DNA of 24,363 nt from assembly GCA_046726275.1 (NCBI GenBank), contig JBKPAF010000056.1, positions 1 through 24,363 of the forward strand, read 5' to 3'. The position numbers were made by a program, and so were the translations under genes. Shown here piece after piece: positions 6,578-14,590 of this stretch. Source of the DNA: DASXTW01 sp046726275. Its GTDB lineage: Bacteria; Actinomycetota; UBA4738. The notes beneath the pieces were generated by a model, which made no database searches, was not told the origin of the DNA, and saw only the letters and a list, made by a program, of their open reading frames with translations. Every line of letters begins with the position of its first letter. Positions within the stretch are counted from its first letter, which is position 1.

Positions 6578-7573
6578 GTGGCTGAGGAAGACAACGTTCA
6601 TCGCGTCGCGGAGCGCGTCGGAGTCTACGAGGTCTGGTTCCTCACGTTCACCGATCCGGTGACGGGTCGCGGGTACTGGATCCGGTCCACCTACCTGGCT
6701 CCAAAGCGGGGGCTCCCATCGGCGGGCGTGTGGTTCGCTCGATTCGACCCGGCCGATCCTTCGCTGTCATTCGGGGTCCATCGTCGCTCTGACACCTGGG
6801 CCTTCTCCACGAGCCAGTTCGACGTGCGCGTCGATGGGACGTTCATGGCCTCGGGCATGGCCCAGGGGTCGATCGAAGGCGGGGGACATCACGCGAGCTG
6901 GGGGCTGGAATATCCGACTGGGGGCGAGACCTATCACCTGCTCCCCGAACCGCTGTACCGAGGGAGCCTGGCTCCGACCAAGCCGCTCTCGCCGAACGTC
7001 GACGCTCTGATCTCGGGGTGGGTGTCGGTCGACGGCGAGCGGTCGGACCTTTCAAAGGCTCCGGCCCAGCAGGGGCACCTGTGGGGCGAACGTCATGCGC
7101 TGCGATGGGCCTGGGCGCACTGCAGCGACTTCATCGCGGAAGAAGCGGTCGTCCATGCCGTGACCGCGCAGGGACAACGCGGACCGGTGAGGACGCCCTT
7201 CCTCACGTTCGCCGGCGTGTGTTGGGACGGCCGGTGGATCCGCCTGGCGCGGGTCGCCCGCAAGCCTGACTTCGGGCTCGGGGCGTGGCGGGTGGACCTG
7301 GAGAGCCGTCGGTACCGGCTGACCGGGAGGATCGAGGCGCCCTCCTTGGCCTTGCTCCGGGCGCGATACGAGGATCCCGACGGAACGCCCCGCTACGTCC
7401 ACAACTCGGAGATCGCCTCGTGCCGCCTGGCCCTGTTCGAGCGGAGGGCTGGTGGATTCGACGAGATAGCCCTGCTCGAGTCCCGCGGCACGACGCACGC
7501 GGAGTGGGCCGGCCGGACCCCCGCCACTCAGGTGGAGCGGGAGTTCGTCGAGACTTCCGGGGACAAGCGGTGA
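6578..7573 (+). CDS. Lipocalin-like protein (AttH / CrtC / tocopherol cyclase-like barrel)
   Basis: A 331-residue cytoplasmic protein, beta-rich with many Trp, Gly and Tyr residues. The most telling segment is GHLWGERHALRWAWAHC (166-182). It resembles the conserved 'H-W-G ... W-W-x-H-C' core of the AttH/CrtC/Svf1 and tocopherol-cyclase-like double-lipocalin barrels that bind or hydrate hydrophobic molecules. An earlier RGYWIRSTYLAP block (31-42) and a C-terminal GTTHAEWAGR also fit that fold. There is no signal peptide. The GTG at 6578 has a leaderless promoter box 7 bases upstream. The stop overlaps the acyl-CoA ligase start (GTGA), so the two proteins are probably made together and may handle the same lipid. 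Family assignment rests on motif memory and is moderate. Confidence 0.5.
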   Translation: MAEEDNVHRVAERVGVYEVWFLTFTDPVTGRGYWIRSTYLAPKRGLPSAGVWFARFDPADPSLSFGVHRRSDTWAFSTSQFDVRVDGTFMASGMAQGSIEGGGHHASWGLEYPTGGETYHLLPEPLYRGSLAPTKPLSPNVDALISGWVSVDGERSDLSKAPAQQGHLWGERHALRWAWAHCSDFIAEEAVVHAVTAQGQRGPVRTPFLTFAGVCWDGRWIRLARVARKPDFGLGAWRVDLESRRYRLTGRIEAPSLALLRARYEDPDGTPRYVHNSEIASCRLALFERRAGGFDEIALLESRGTTHAEWAGRTPATQVEREFVETSGDKR

Positions 7574-9120
7574 ACGTGGCCGACCTGCTCCGCGAAACGG
7601 TCTCGCGGCTCCCGTCCAAGCCAGCCTTCATCTTTCACGACCGCCCGATCGCGTTCTCGGACCTCGACGAACGGGTCGAACGAACCGCCGCGTCGCTGGC
7701 AGGGTTGGGGATCGCCAAAGGGGATCGGGTGGCCCTGCTCATCGGCAACGTCCCGGAGTTCGCCTCGACCCTGTACGGAGCGATGCGGGCGGGAGCGGTG
7801 GTCTGTCCACTGAACGTCGCGCTCACCTCGGAGGAGCTCGGATACATCTTGGCCGACTCGGGTGCGAAGGCCGCGGTGACGGAGCTGGCGTCCCTGCCGG
7901 GCCTGCTCGCGGTTCGGGACCGGCTGGCGGACCTTCAGACGATCCTCGTGGTGGGAGGCCCGCCAGCCCCTCGCGGAACCATCTCGTTGGAGGAGGCGCT
8001 CCGCTCGGCAGGCGAGCCTCCCGCCGTCGCAACGGAAACTTCCGACCTGGCGGTCATCGCCTACACGGCCGGCACCACGGCCGCACCGAAAGGGGCGATG
8101 CTGGCCCACGGCCACCTCCTGGCCAACCTCGACCAGATCTCGCTGGTTCCCGATCTGGCTGAGACCGAGGATGATGTGGCGCTGCTGGCCCTGCCGCTGT
8201 TCCACAGCTACGCGTTGAACGTGATCCTCGGACTCGGCATGAAGACGGGGGCCACCTCCGTCCTGGCGGAACGGTTCGATCCAGTCGAGGCCCTTGCCCA
8301 GGTCGAGCGACACGGCGTGACCCTATTGTTCGGCGCCCCTCCGATGTTCGCCGCGTGGGCCTCCATGCCCGACGCATCTCCCAGGGCGATGTCCTCCGTT
8401 CGCCTGGCGGTATCGGGCGCGGCCCCGCTGCCTTCGGAGGTGTTCGAGGGATTCCGAGATCGATTCGGGATCACGATCTGGGAAGGCTACGGGCTGACCG
8501 AGTGCGCTCCGGCCGTGACCAGCAACGCCATGGGGAAGGCGGCGAAGCCCGGCTCGATCGGGCTCCCGCTGCCGGGTGTGGAGATCCGCCTGGTGGACGA
8601 GGACGGCGAGGACGCGGAGGAAGACGATCCGGGCGAGATCTGGGTGCGCGGGGCGAACGTATTCGCGGGCTATTGGAATCGCCCGGGCGCCACGGCGGAA
8701 GTCATGGAGGGGGACTGGCTGAAGACCGGGGACGTCGCCTACCGCGACGAGGACGGCTACCTGCACGTGGTGGACCGGAAGAAGGACCTCATCATGGTGT
8801 CGGGCTTCAACGTGTACCCGATGGAGGTCGAGGAGGCCATCGAGCGCCATCCGGACGTCGAGGAGGCGGCGGTGGTGGGCATCCCCGATCAGCGGACGGG
8901 CGAGGCCGTCCAGGCCTGGATCGTGCCGAGGCTGGGCCGGGTGCTCGACCCTGAGGAGATCCTTGACTACCTGCACGGGTACCTGGCGCGGTTCAAGCAC
9001 CCCACCGACCTCCGCATCGTCGACCGACTGCCGCACCACGTCACGGGCAAGGTGCTCCGCCGGATGCTCCGTGGCGAGGAGCTCGTCGAGGATGAGCATG
9101 CCGAAGAGGCGGGGGAGTGA
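7570..9120 (+). CDS. Acyl-CoA synthetase / AMP-dependent ligase
   Basis: A 516-residue ANL-superfamily adenylating enzyme that should activate a carboxylic acid with ATP and load it onto CoA. Core motifs are in order: P-loop-like YTAGTTAAPKG (165-175), GYGLTE (306-311), WLKTGD (383-388), DRKKD (402-406), and the C-terminal catalytic lysine in HVTGKVLRR (Lys494). The length is normal for long- or medium-chain fatty acyl-CoA ligases, and nothing looks broken. The GTG at 7570 overlaps the stop of the lipocalin-like gene by GTGA and is preferred over any upstream start, which would intrude on that gene. The stop in turn overlaps the next start by GTGA. The neighbours suggest a lipid or terpenoid acid substrate; a specific substrate cannot be read from the sequence. 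Confidence 0.88.
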   Translation: MNVADLLRETVSRLPSKPAFIFHDRPIAFSDLDERVERTAASLAGLGIAKGDRVALLIGNVPEFASTLYGAMRAGAVVCPLNVALTSEELGYILADSGAKAAVTELASLPGLLAVRDRLADLQTILVVGGPPAPRGTISLEEALRSAGEPPAVATETSDLAVIAYTAGTTAAPKGAMLAHGHLLANLDQISLVPDLAETEDDVALLALPLFHSYALNVILGLGMKTGATSVLAERFDPVEALAQVERHGVTLLFGAPPMFAAWASMPDASPRAMSSVRLAVSGAAPLPSEVFEGFRDRFGITIWEGYGLTECAPAVTSNAMGKAAKPGSIGLPLPGVEIRLVDEDGEDAEEDDPGEIWVRGANVFAGYWNRPGATAEVMEGDWLKTGDVAYRDEDGYLHVVDRKKDLIMVSGFNVYPMEVEEAIERHPDVEEAAVVGIPDQRTGEAVQAWIVPRLGRVLDPEEILDYLHGYLARFKHPTDLRIVDRLPHHVTGKVLRRMLRGEELVEDEHAEEAGE

Positions 9121-9866
9121 CCTCGCCGCTGGCCGCCTCCGACGGGCACGGTTGGGGCCTGGCGATCTTCCCTCTGCTCGCGGCCGGCATCGCCTTCGTG
9201 TTCGGGGTGCGGCTCGCCCGGCGCTATCTCGGTCGCAGAAGGCCCTACGAAGGGATTTGGGCCATCGCCCTGTTCATGTATGCGACCGCCTCGTTCGCCA
9301 TGTTCCTCGGGGTGGTGGCAGGGTGGACCGCGACCGAGTTTCGCGTGTACTGGTTGCTCGGAGCCATCCTCAACGTCCCCTACCTCTTCCTCGGCGAGGC
9401 CTATCTGCTCGGCCGGTTCGGCCGGAACGTCTCGGTGGTGGTCTTCGCGGTGACCATTCTCCTGAGCGCACTGGTGGCAGGCGTCGTGTGGAGGGCGCCG
9501 ATCGATCCTGCGGCGTTGGGCCGAGCCCTCCCACTGGGCAGAGAGGTATTCGGTGATGGCACGCTGGCGTACCGCTTGGCCCAGTACATCGCGCTGCCCG
9601 CCTACTTCCTGCTCCTCGGAGGACTGGTGTGGTCGGCGCTGCAGATGCGAGGCCATCCCGAGCTTCGGGGTCGGATGACCGGTACGTTCGGCATCGCCAT
9701 GGGTGCGACCATCGTGGCGATCGGTTCGGGCATCGGCGCGGCCTTCGACGTCGTCCCGCTCTTCTCGGTCAGCCTGGCGGCGGGGATCGCCGTCATGTTC
9801 TGGGGCTTCATCCAAGCGACCCGATCCGGGGTGAGGGCGGCCACGCCGGCTCCGGTCGACTCCTGA
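9117..9866 (+). CDS. Seven-span integral membrane protein, unknown function
   Basis: A 249-residue protein with about seven hydrophobic helices, at roughly residues 14-35, 45-70, 77-98, 105-125, 155-178, 190-210 and 213-235. They are joined by short loops, with Arg-rich stretches (RLARRYLGRRR) on the likely cytoplasmic side. No catalytic or transport motif is recognised. It starts with the GTG that overlaps the acyl-CoA ligase stop (GTGA), so it is the last gene of a coupled lipocalin-ligase-membrane protein operon. A role in sensing or handling the lipid product is possible but only a guess. It ends 202 bases before the DUF4331 gene. Confidence 0.7.
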   Translation: MTSPLAASDGHGWGLAIFPLLAAGIAFVFGVRLARRYLGRRRPYEGIWAIALFMYATASFAMFLGVVAGWTATEFRVYWLLGAILNVPYLFLGEAYLLGRFGRNVSVVVFAVTILLSALVAGVVWRAPIDPAALGRALPLGREVFGDGTLAYRLAQYIALPAYFLLLGGLVWSALQMRGHPELRGRMTGTFGIAMGATIVAIGSGIGAAFDVVPLFSVSLAAGIAVMFWGFIQATRSGVRAATPAPVDS

Positions 9867-10053
9867 GCCCGGCTCGCTTCGCCGAATAGCCGTCCCGGAA
9901 GAATTCCGCGCGCCCGATTGATCCGACCTTCCCTCCTCAGCGAACGGGAACATGAAGCCGTCGCCCGAGAGGGGGGTCAGGTTGGGCCCCGACGGAGAGT
10001 CCGCCGGAGAGCACCGACGGCACACGTTCGATCCTCCGCACACCAACGCACAC

Positions 10054-10060
10054 GAGGAGG
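10054..10060 (+). promoter_or_regulatory. Shine-Dalgarno GAGGAGG that fixes a TTG start
   Basis: GAGGAGG ends 8 bases before the TTG at 10069. It selects this start over the in-frame ATG at 9952, which lacks a ribosome site and would add 39 unlikely residues before the signal peptide. The rest of 9867-10053 shows no gene. Confidence 0.75.
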
Positions 10061-10068
10061 TAACCGCA

Positions 10069-11517
10069 TTGCCATTTTTCGCCAAGCGTTACCGGAGGGC
10101 GGCGATCGCGATGGTGACTGTGGCGGCCCTGGGCGTCGGCCTCCTGGCCGGGCTGGGGCCGAACCCGGGCGCGGCATCGAGCCACCGCGAAGCTCCCCTC
10201 GTCTCGGCCGACCCTCAGGTCGACGGGACGGATCTGTACGCGTTCGTCAGTCCGGACAAGCCGGACACGGTCACGCTGATCAGCAACTGGCTCCCGTTCG
10301 AGGAGCCGGCCGGCGGTCCGAACTTCTACGCGTTCTCCGACCGGGCTCGTTACGAGATCAACGTCGACAACGACGGAGACGCCAGGCCGGATCTGGTGTA
10401 CCGGTGGAAGTTCACCAACCACTACCGGAACAAGAACACGTTCCTCTACAACACCGGCCCGGTGACGTCCTTGGAGGACCCCGACCTGAACTTCTACCAG
10501 ACCTATGACCTGACCGAGATCAGAACCGGGAGGTCCAAGAAACTCGTGGACGACGCCGTCGTCGCGCCGTCGAACGTGGGCGAGGCCTCGATGCCCGACT
10601 ACGAGAGCCTGTTCCAGCAGGCCATCTACCCTGCCGGGTGCGCCAACTGCAAGACCTGGACCGGCCAGGCCGACGACCCGTTCTTCCTGGATTTGCGGGT
10701 GTTCGACCTGTTGTACGGAGCGCAGATCACCGGGGAGCCGTGTCTATTCAAGGAAGCCTGCGACGACACCCTGGCCGGCTTCAACATGAACGCCTTCGCC
10801 CTCCAGGTGCCGATGAGCACGCTCACCAAAGGCGGCGACGGCTCGGGCATCGTGGGGATCTGGACCACGGCCCTCCGGCCTCGCGTCCGCGTCCAGCGAA
10901 GTGACGGGAGCCAGAGCTTCACGGGCTCGTTTGTTCAGCTCTCTCGGCTGGGCATGCCGCTGGTGAACGAAGTGGTCATCCCCGTCGGGAAGAAGGACAG
11001 GTTCAACGGCTCGAGGCCAAAGAACGATGGCCAGTTCGCATCGCATGTGCTCGACCCCGAGCTCCCGCATGTCGTCAACGCGGTGTACGGGCTTCCGGTG
11101 CCGGACTGCGACGACGACCCCAGCAACGGCATCGACCGCAGCTGCGACCTGGTTCCGGTGTTCCTGACCGGGCTGTCCGGTCTGAACCAGCCGCCGGGCG
11201 TGCAGGCCTCGGAGATGCTGCGGCTCAACACGAAGATCCCGCCGTGTGAGCCGGGCTCGTGTGAGGAGTACTCGCCGCTGGGCGTCATCGCCGGAGACAA
11301 CGCCGGGTTCCCCAACGGTCGCCGCCTGGCCGACGACACCATCGATGTCGCGCTCCGAGTGGTCGAGGGAGTTCTCATCCCCGGCCATGATCCGGTGGTG
11401 GACATCCTCACCGACGGGGTGGACGCGAACGACCTGGCGTTCCGGTCGACGTTCCCCTATCTGGCCCTGCCACATTCCGGCTCGAACGCAACGCCGCACC
11501 CTCTGTTGAAGGTGTAG
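10069..11517 (+). CDS. Secreted DUF4331 family protein
   Basis: With the TTG start the product is 482 residues. It has a basic N terminus (FFAKRYRR), a hydrophobic core (AAIAMVTVAALGVGLLAGL) and a likely cleavage after ALAG-type small residues near 35. The mature protein opens with the DUF4331 hallmark ASSHREAPL, followed by DPQVDGTDLYAFVSP. The domain then runs the full length. Several Cys pairs (for example CANC, CEPGSC, and C near PDCDDD and RSCDL) suggest disulfides outside the membrane. The function of DUF4331 proteins is not known. The TPR gene follows after 91 bases that hold a strong hairpin, and a NicO-type transporter comes next. From memory, DUF4331 genes often sit with TPR and HupE/NicO-like genes, so a shared envelope or metal-related task is inferred. 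Confidence 0.85.
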   Translation: MPFFAKRYRRAAIAMVTVAALGVGLLAGLGPNPGAASSHREAPLVSADPQVDGTDLYAFVSPDKPDTVTLISNWLPFEEPAGGPNFYAFSDRARYEINVDNDGDARPDLVYRWKFTNHYRNKNTFLYNTGPVTSLEDPDLNFYQTYDLTEIRTGRSKKLVDDAVVAPSNVGEASMPDYESLFQQAIYPAGCANCKTWTGQADDPFFLDLRVFDLLYGAQITGEPCLFKEACDDTLAGFNMNAFALQVPMSTLTKGGDGSGIVGIWTTALRPRVRVQRSDGSQSFTGSFVQLSRLGMPLVNEVVIPVGKKDRFNGSRPKNDGQFASHVLDPELPHVVNAVYGLPVPDCDDDPSNGIDRSCDLVPVFLTGLSGLNQPPGVQASEMLRLNTKIPPCEPGSCEEYSPLGVIAGDNAGFPNGRRLADDTIDVALRVVEGVLIPGHDPVVDILTDGVDANDLAFRSTFPYLALPHSGSNATPHPLLKV

Positions 11518-11549
11518 CGGGCGAGGAGCCACGGCAGAGATGGGCATCT

Positions 11550-11578
11550 GAGGGACCTGGCGTGGAGCCGGGTCCCTC
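11550..11578 (+). terminator. 12-bp intercistronic hairpin, terminator or attenuator
   Basis: GAGGGACCTGGC (11550-11561) pairs with GCCGGGTCCCTC (11567-11578) over 12 bp with one G-U pair and a 5-base loop. No T-tract follows. Placed between the DUF4331 and TPR genes, it could stop part of the transcripts or protect the upstream mRNA so that the secreted protein is made in excess. Confidence 0.5.
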
Positions 11579-11608
11579 GTGCCCGAACCCGAGGGAGGGG
11601 AGTGATCG

Positions 11609-12943
11609 ATGAGGCGAGCAACGAAGACCCTGGCCGTCGCCGGCCTGGCCGTCTCGATGTTCGTGGCCGGTGGGATCGGCGCGCTCCGCAGGGTCCACGA
11701 GGAGTCCCCGCCGGCGGTTCACGTGGCCGGTCCCGCCCTGTCGAGCAAGCCGGTGATCGAGGCTGGAGCCCTCTCCCGAGTGATCGCCACCCTGCAGGAG
11801 CGGCTTCGGACCGTCCCCTCCGACTGGCGATCGTATGCGGACCTCGGCCTCGCCTACGTCCAGCAGGCCCGGATCACCGCAGACCCGTCCCTGTATCCCA
11901 AGGCCGAGGCGTCCTTGAGGCGGTCGCTGAAGACGAATGGCCTCGACAACGTCGAAGCTCTAACCGGGATGGCCTCGCTCTCGGCGGCGCGCCACGACTT
12001 CGCGGCGTCCCTGGACTGGGGCCAGAAGGCCGTTGCCGCGAACCCCGACAGCGCCCAGGCGCATGCCGTGGTCGGCGACGCGCAGGTCGAGCTGGGGCAG
12101 TACGACGCCGGGTTCCGGACCTATCAGCGGATGATCGACCTCAGGCCCGAGCTGTCGACGTACGCGCGCGCGGCCTACTCGTGGGAGCTCCGGGGGAACA
12201 CCAATGCCGCTCTGCAAGCGATGGTTCTGGCCCTGCACGCGGCCGGCTCACCAACCGACGCCGCCTGGGCGAGCAACCAGGTGGGCGATCTCTATTGGGG
12301 CACCGGAAGGCTGGCCGAGGCCGAACAGTGGTACCGGCGCGCCGTGGCGACGGACCCGTCGTTCGTGCCTCCCCATGCGGGGCTGGCCCGCGTGGCGGCG
12401 GCGCGAGGCCGGTCGGATGAGGCCATCGACCGTCTCCGGTGGGTCGTCGAAAGGTACCCGAGCCCCGAATACGTCATCGCCCTGGGCGACCTGTACGCCA
12501 CCACCGGACGGAGTGATCAGGCGGCGCAGCAGTACGCCCTCGTCCGAGCCGAGGAGCGACTGCTGCGAGCGGCCGGAGTCAACGTCGACCTGGAGACCGC
12601 GCTGTTCGACGCGGACCACGGCGAGGACCTGGCGAGTGGCTTGGCCATCGCGCGGCAGGAATGGAGCAGGCGCGCCAGCATCCATGTCGCGGACGCTCTG
12701 GCCTGGCAGCTGTACGCGAACGGCCGGTACGGCGAAGCCCTGCGCTACGCGAGCAAGGCGCTCCGGCTCGGCACGCGAAATGCGCTCTTCTTCTTCCACA
12801 GAGGGATGATCCACCGGGCCCTCGGGCACGCAGGCGCGGCGCGACGGGACCTGGCGACCGCGTTGCGGATCAACCCCCATTTCTCGGTCCTCTGGTCGAA
12901 GCAGGCCGCCCGCATCCTGTTCTCCCTGGGAGGCGCTCCGTGA
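11609..12943 (+). CDS. Membrane-anchored tetratricopeptide-repeat (TPR) protein
   Basis: A 444-residue protein. Residues 9-27 (AVAGLAVSMFVAGGIGALR) form a signal anchor or uncleaved signal peptide after a short basic start. The rest is helical repeats with TPR signatures. Examples are WRSYADLGLAYVQQA near 72, AHAVVGDAQVELGQYD, ASNQVGDLYWGTGRLAEAEQWYRRAVATDPSFVP, YVIALGDLYATTGRSDQA, and the C-terminal ALFFFHRGMIHRALGHAGAARRDL. TPR domains hold protein partners, here probably outside the membrane. A purine-rich Shine-Dalgarno (GGGAGGGGAG) lies about 8 bases before the ATG. The stop overlaps the transporter start (GTGA), so the TPR protein and the transporter are coupled and may assemble together. 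Partners are unknown. Confidence 0.82.
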   Translation: MRRATKTLAVAGLAVSMFVAGGIGALRRVHEESPPAVHVAGPALSSKPVIEAGALSRVIATLQERLRTVPSDWRSYADLGLAYVQQARITADPSLYPKAEASLRRSLKTNGLDNVEALTGMASLSAARHDFAASLDWGQKAVAANPDSAQAHAVVGDAQVELGQYDAGFRTYQRMIDLRPELSTYARAAYSWELRGNTNAALQAMVLALHAAGSPTDAAWASNQVGDLYWGTGRLAEAEQWYRRAVATDPSFVPPHAGLARVAAARGRSDEAIDRLRWVVERYPSPEYVIALGDLYATTGRSDQAAQQYALVRAEERLLRAAGVNVDLETALFDADHGEDLASGLAIARQEWSRRASIHVADALAWQLYANGRYGEALRYASKALRLGTRNALFFFHRGMIHRALGHAGAARRDLATALRINPHFSVLWSKQAARILFSLGGAP

Positions 12944-14367
12944 GAAGGCGGCTCCTGATCGCGTCGGTGATGACCGTGGTCCTGTTCGCCGGCATCGCAA
13001 TCACGGGCGGTCACAGCGCCTGGGCCCACCCATTGGGGAACTTCACGATCAATCGGTACTCGGGGCTCGTCGTCTCGCCGCAAGGGGTCGACGTGCGCTA
13101 CGTGGTGGACATGGCCGAGATCCCCACGTTCCAGGAGGCCCCGGCCATCGACTCCAACGGCGACGGGTCTCTCGACGCGGACGAACGTCGGCGGTGGGCG
13201 AGACAACGAGCCGATGAGGTCCTGGCCAACCTCAGGCTCACCTTGAACGGGACTCCCGTTGCTCTCGAGTCCGTCTCGCAGTCGGCGCGACTCCGCGCCG
13301 GCCAGGCCGGCCTCAGCGTCCTTTCGTTCACGGCGCTGTTCCGAGGTTCCCTCACTGAGAGCTCCGGGATCCTCCGGTATGCAGACCGGAACTTCGCCGG
13401 GCGGATCGGCTGGAAAGAGGTGACCGCGCGGTCGACTGCGGGCGTCGCACTTTCCAACTCCTCCGTTCCCGCCGTCAGCGTCAGCGGCGAGCTCCAGGCA
13501 TACCCGCAGGATCTGCTGTCGAGCCCGATCGACGTGTCGGAGGCGACCCTGGCCTTCCACCCCGGCCCGTCGACCTTCGACGGTCCGGCTGCACGACCTG
13601 AGAGTGAGGCGCCTGGGGATTCCGGGCGGTGGTTCGCCGCTCTGGTGAGTCGGCCTCTGACCCCAGTCCTCGTGATGCTCTCCCTGCTGTTCGCCTTCGG
13701 GTTCGGGGCCCTTCACGCGCTGGGACCGGGCCACGGCAAGACGCTGACGGCGGCGTATCTGGTTGCGCGAGGGGCTCGGGCGAGGCAGGCCGCGACCGTA
13801 GGGGCGGCTGTGGCCGTCATGCACACGGCCTCGGTGCTCGCCCTGGGTTTGGTGGTCTTCGTGGCGGCGCGCTCGTTCCCGGCCGATCGCGTCTATCCGT
13901 GGCTCACGCTCGGGACCGGGCTGGTGGCCCTCTTCCTGGGGGGCGGGCTGCTCGTTGCGAGGGTCCGGGCGCGGCGAGGTGGAGTAGATCCCGGGCACGG
14001 CCACCCTCACGGGCATGGTGCGCACACCCATGGCCGCGGCAACCACGAGCACGGTCCGATCAGCGGCCGTGGACTCGCCGCGCTGGCCGCGGGAGGGGGC
14101 ATGCTTCCCTCGCCAACCGCCTTCGTCGTGTTGACCGGAGCCGTCGCGTCACACCGGGTGGGATACGGCCTCGCCCTGATCTTCGCGTTCAGCCTGGGGC
14201 TCGCCGCCAGCCTGACGGCGGTCGGACTCATCGCCGTAAGAGCGAGGGCTGCGGTCAGCAAGCGTCTCTCGGGCGGCTGGATGAGCGTGGTTCCGATCGG
14301 CTCGGCCCTGGTGATCGTGGGCCTCGGGTTCTTCTTCGCTACGAAGGGGATTACCCAGCTGTCGTGA
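12940..14367 (+). CDS. NicO/RcnA-type nickel/cobalt transporter with extracytoplasmic N-terminal domain
   Basis: A 475-residue protein starting at the GTG that overlaps the TPR stop (GTGA). A signal peptide (1-29) ends in SAWA, so the mature protein should begin HPLGNFTINRY with a free N-terminal histidine. The domain from about 30 to 235 lies outside the membrane and includes a textbook EF-hand loop at 71-82 (D-S-N-G-D-G-S-L-D-A-D-E). After residue 238 come about six helices of the NicO family. These include HALGPGHGKT (259-268), the family metal-site motif, and a loop at 353-371 with eight histidines. NicO/RcnA proteins move Ni2+ or Co2+ across the membrane. Direction and metal cannot be settled from sequence; export or periplasmic metal handling seems likely from the His loop. 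Confidence 0.8.
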   Translation: MRRRLLIASVMTVVLFAGIAITGGHSAWAHPLGNFTINRYSGLVVSPQGVDVRYVVDMAEIPTFQEAPAIDSNGDGSLDADERRRWARQRADEVLANLRLTLNGTPVALESVSQSARLRAGQAGLSVLSFTALFRGSLTESSGILRYADRNFAGRIGWKEVTARSTAGVALSNSSVPAVSVSGELQAYPQDLLSSPIDVSEATLAFHPGPSTFDGPAARPESEAPGDSGRWFAALVSRPLTPVLVMLSLLFAFGFGALHALGPGHGKTLTAAYLVARGARARQAATVGAAVAVMHTASVLALGLVVFVAARSFPADRVYPWLTLGTGLVALFLGGGLLVARVRARRGGVDPGHGHPHGHGAHTHGRGNHEHGPISGRGLAALAAGGGMLPSPTAFVVLTGAVASHRVGYGLALIFAFSLGLAASLTAVGLIAVRARAAVSKRLSGGWMSVVPIGSALVIVGLGFFFATKGITQLS

Positions 14368-14404
14368 GAGCACGGCCTGCGTCTCGTCCCCCTCGCACAA
14401 AAAC

Positions 14405-14437
14405 GAGAGGAGGCCGCAGGGGAGGCGGCCTCCTCTC
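14405..14437 (-). terminator. Perfect 13-bp terminator hairpin, T-tract on the minus strand
   Basis: GAGAGGAGGCCGC (14405-14417) and its exact complement (14425-14437) flank a 7-base loop. On the minus strand the stem is followed by CGTTTTTG, a classical intrinsic terminator. On the plus strand the hairpin also follows the transporter gene by 37 bases but has no T-tract. It may act in both directions, though the canonical side faces transcripts coming from the right. Confidence 0.7.
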
Positions 14438-14452
14438 CATGGATCACGCCGG

Positions 14453-14469
14453 CACGAGATTGTCTCGTG
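14453..14469. repeat. Perfect 7-bp inverted repeat CACGAGA-TTG-TCTCGTG
   Basis: A short hairpin next to the terminator in a 223-base gene-free region (14368-14590). It could be part of an RNA read from the minus strand or a protein-binding dyad. Confidence 0.4.
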
Positions 14470-14543
14470 AAGGGTCCGGCGTTTCGTCCGGCCTTGCAGA
14501 GAAGGGGGATGCTTCTCACCTACATCTTCGGCCTTGAAGGACT

Positions 14544-14589
14544 CGAAATTCAGAGATTCGCCCGAAATTTTCTAGCTAGGATTTCGCCC
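14544..14589 (+). promoter_or_regulatory. AT-rich island with repeated CGAAATT ... GATT(T)CGCCC units before the glutaredoxin-like gene
   Basis: CGAAATT occurs at 14544-14550 and again at 14563-14569. Each copy is followed by GATTCGCCC (14555-14563) or GATTTCGCCC (14580-14589), so two imperfect dyads lie in tandem. The second encloses the palindrome CTAGCTAG (14572-14579). The TAGGAT box at 14577-14582, 8 bases before the GTG at 14591, lies inside it. Such an AT-rich repeated dyad over a promoter in a GC-rich genome suggests a repressor or activator site. The regulator is not recognised. Confidence 0.4.
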
Positions 14590-14590
14590 T

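Noticed and set aside
9952..10068. ATG start of the DUF4331 gene at 9952
   Set aside because: No ribosome site, and the added 39 residues would precede the signal peptide; the TTG at 10069 has a strong GAGGAGG.
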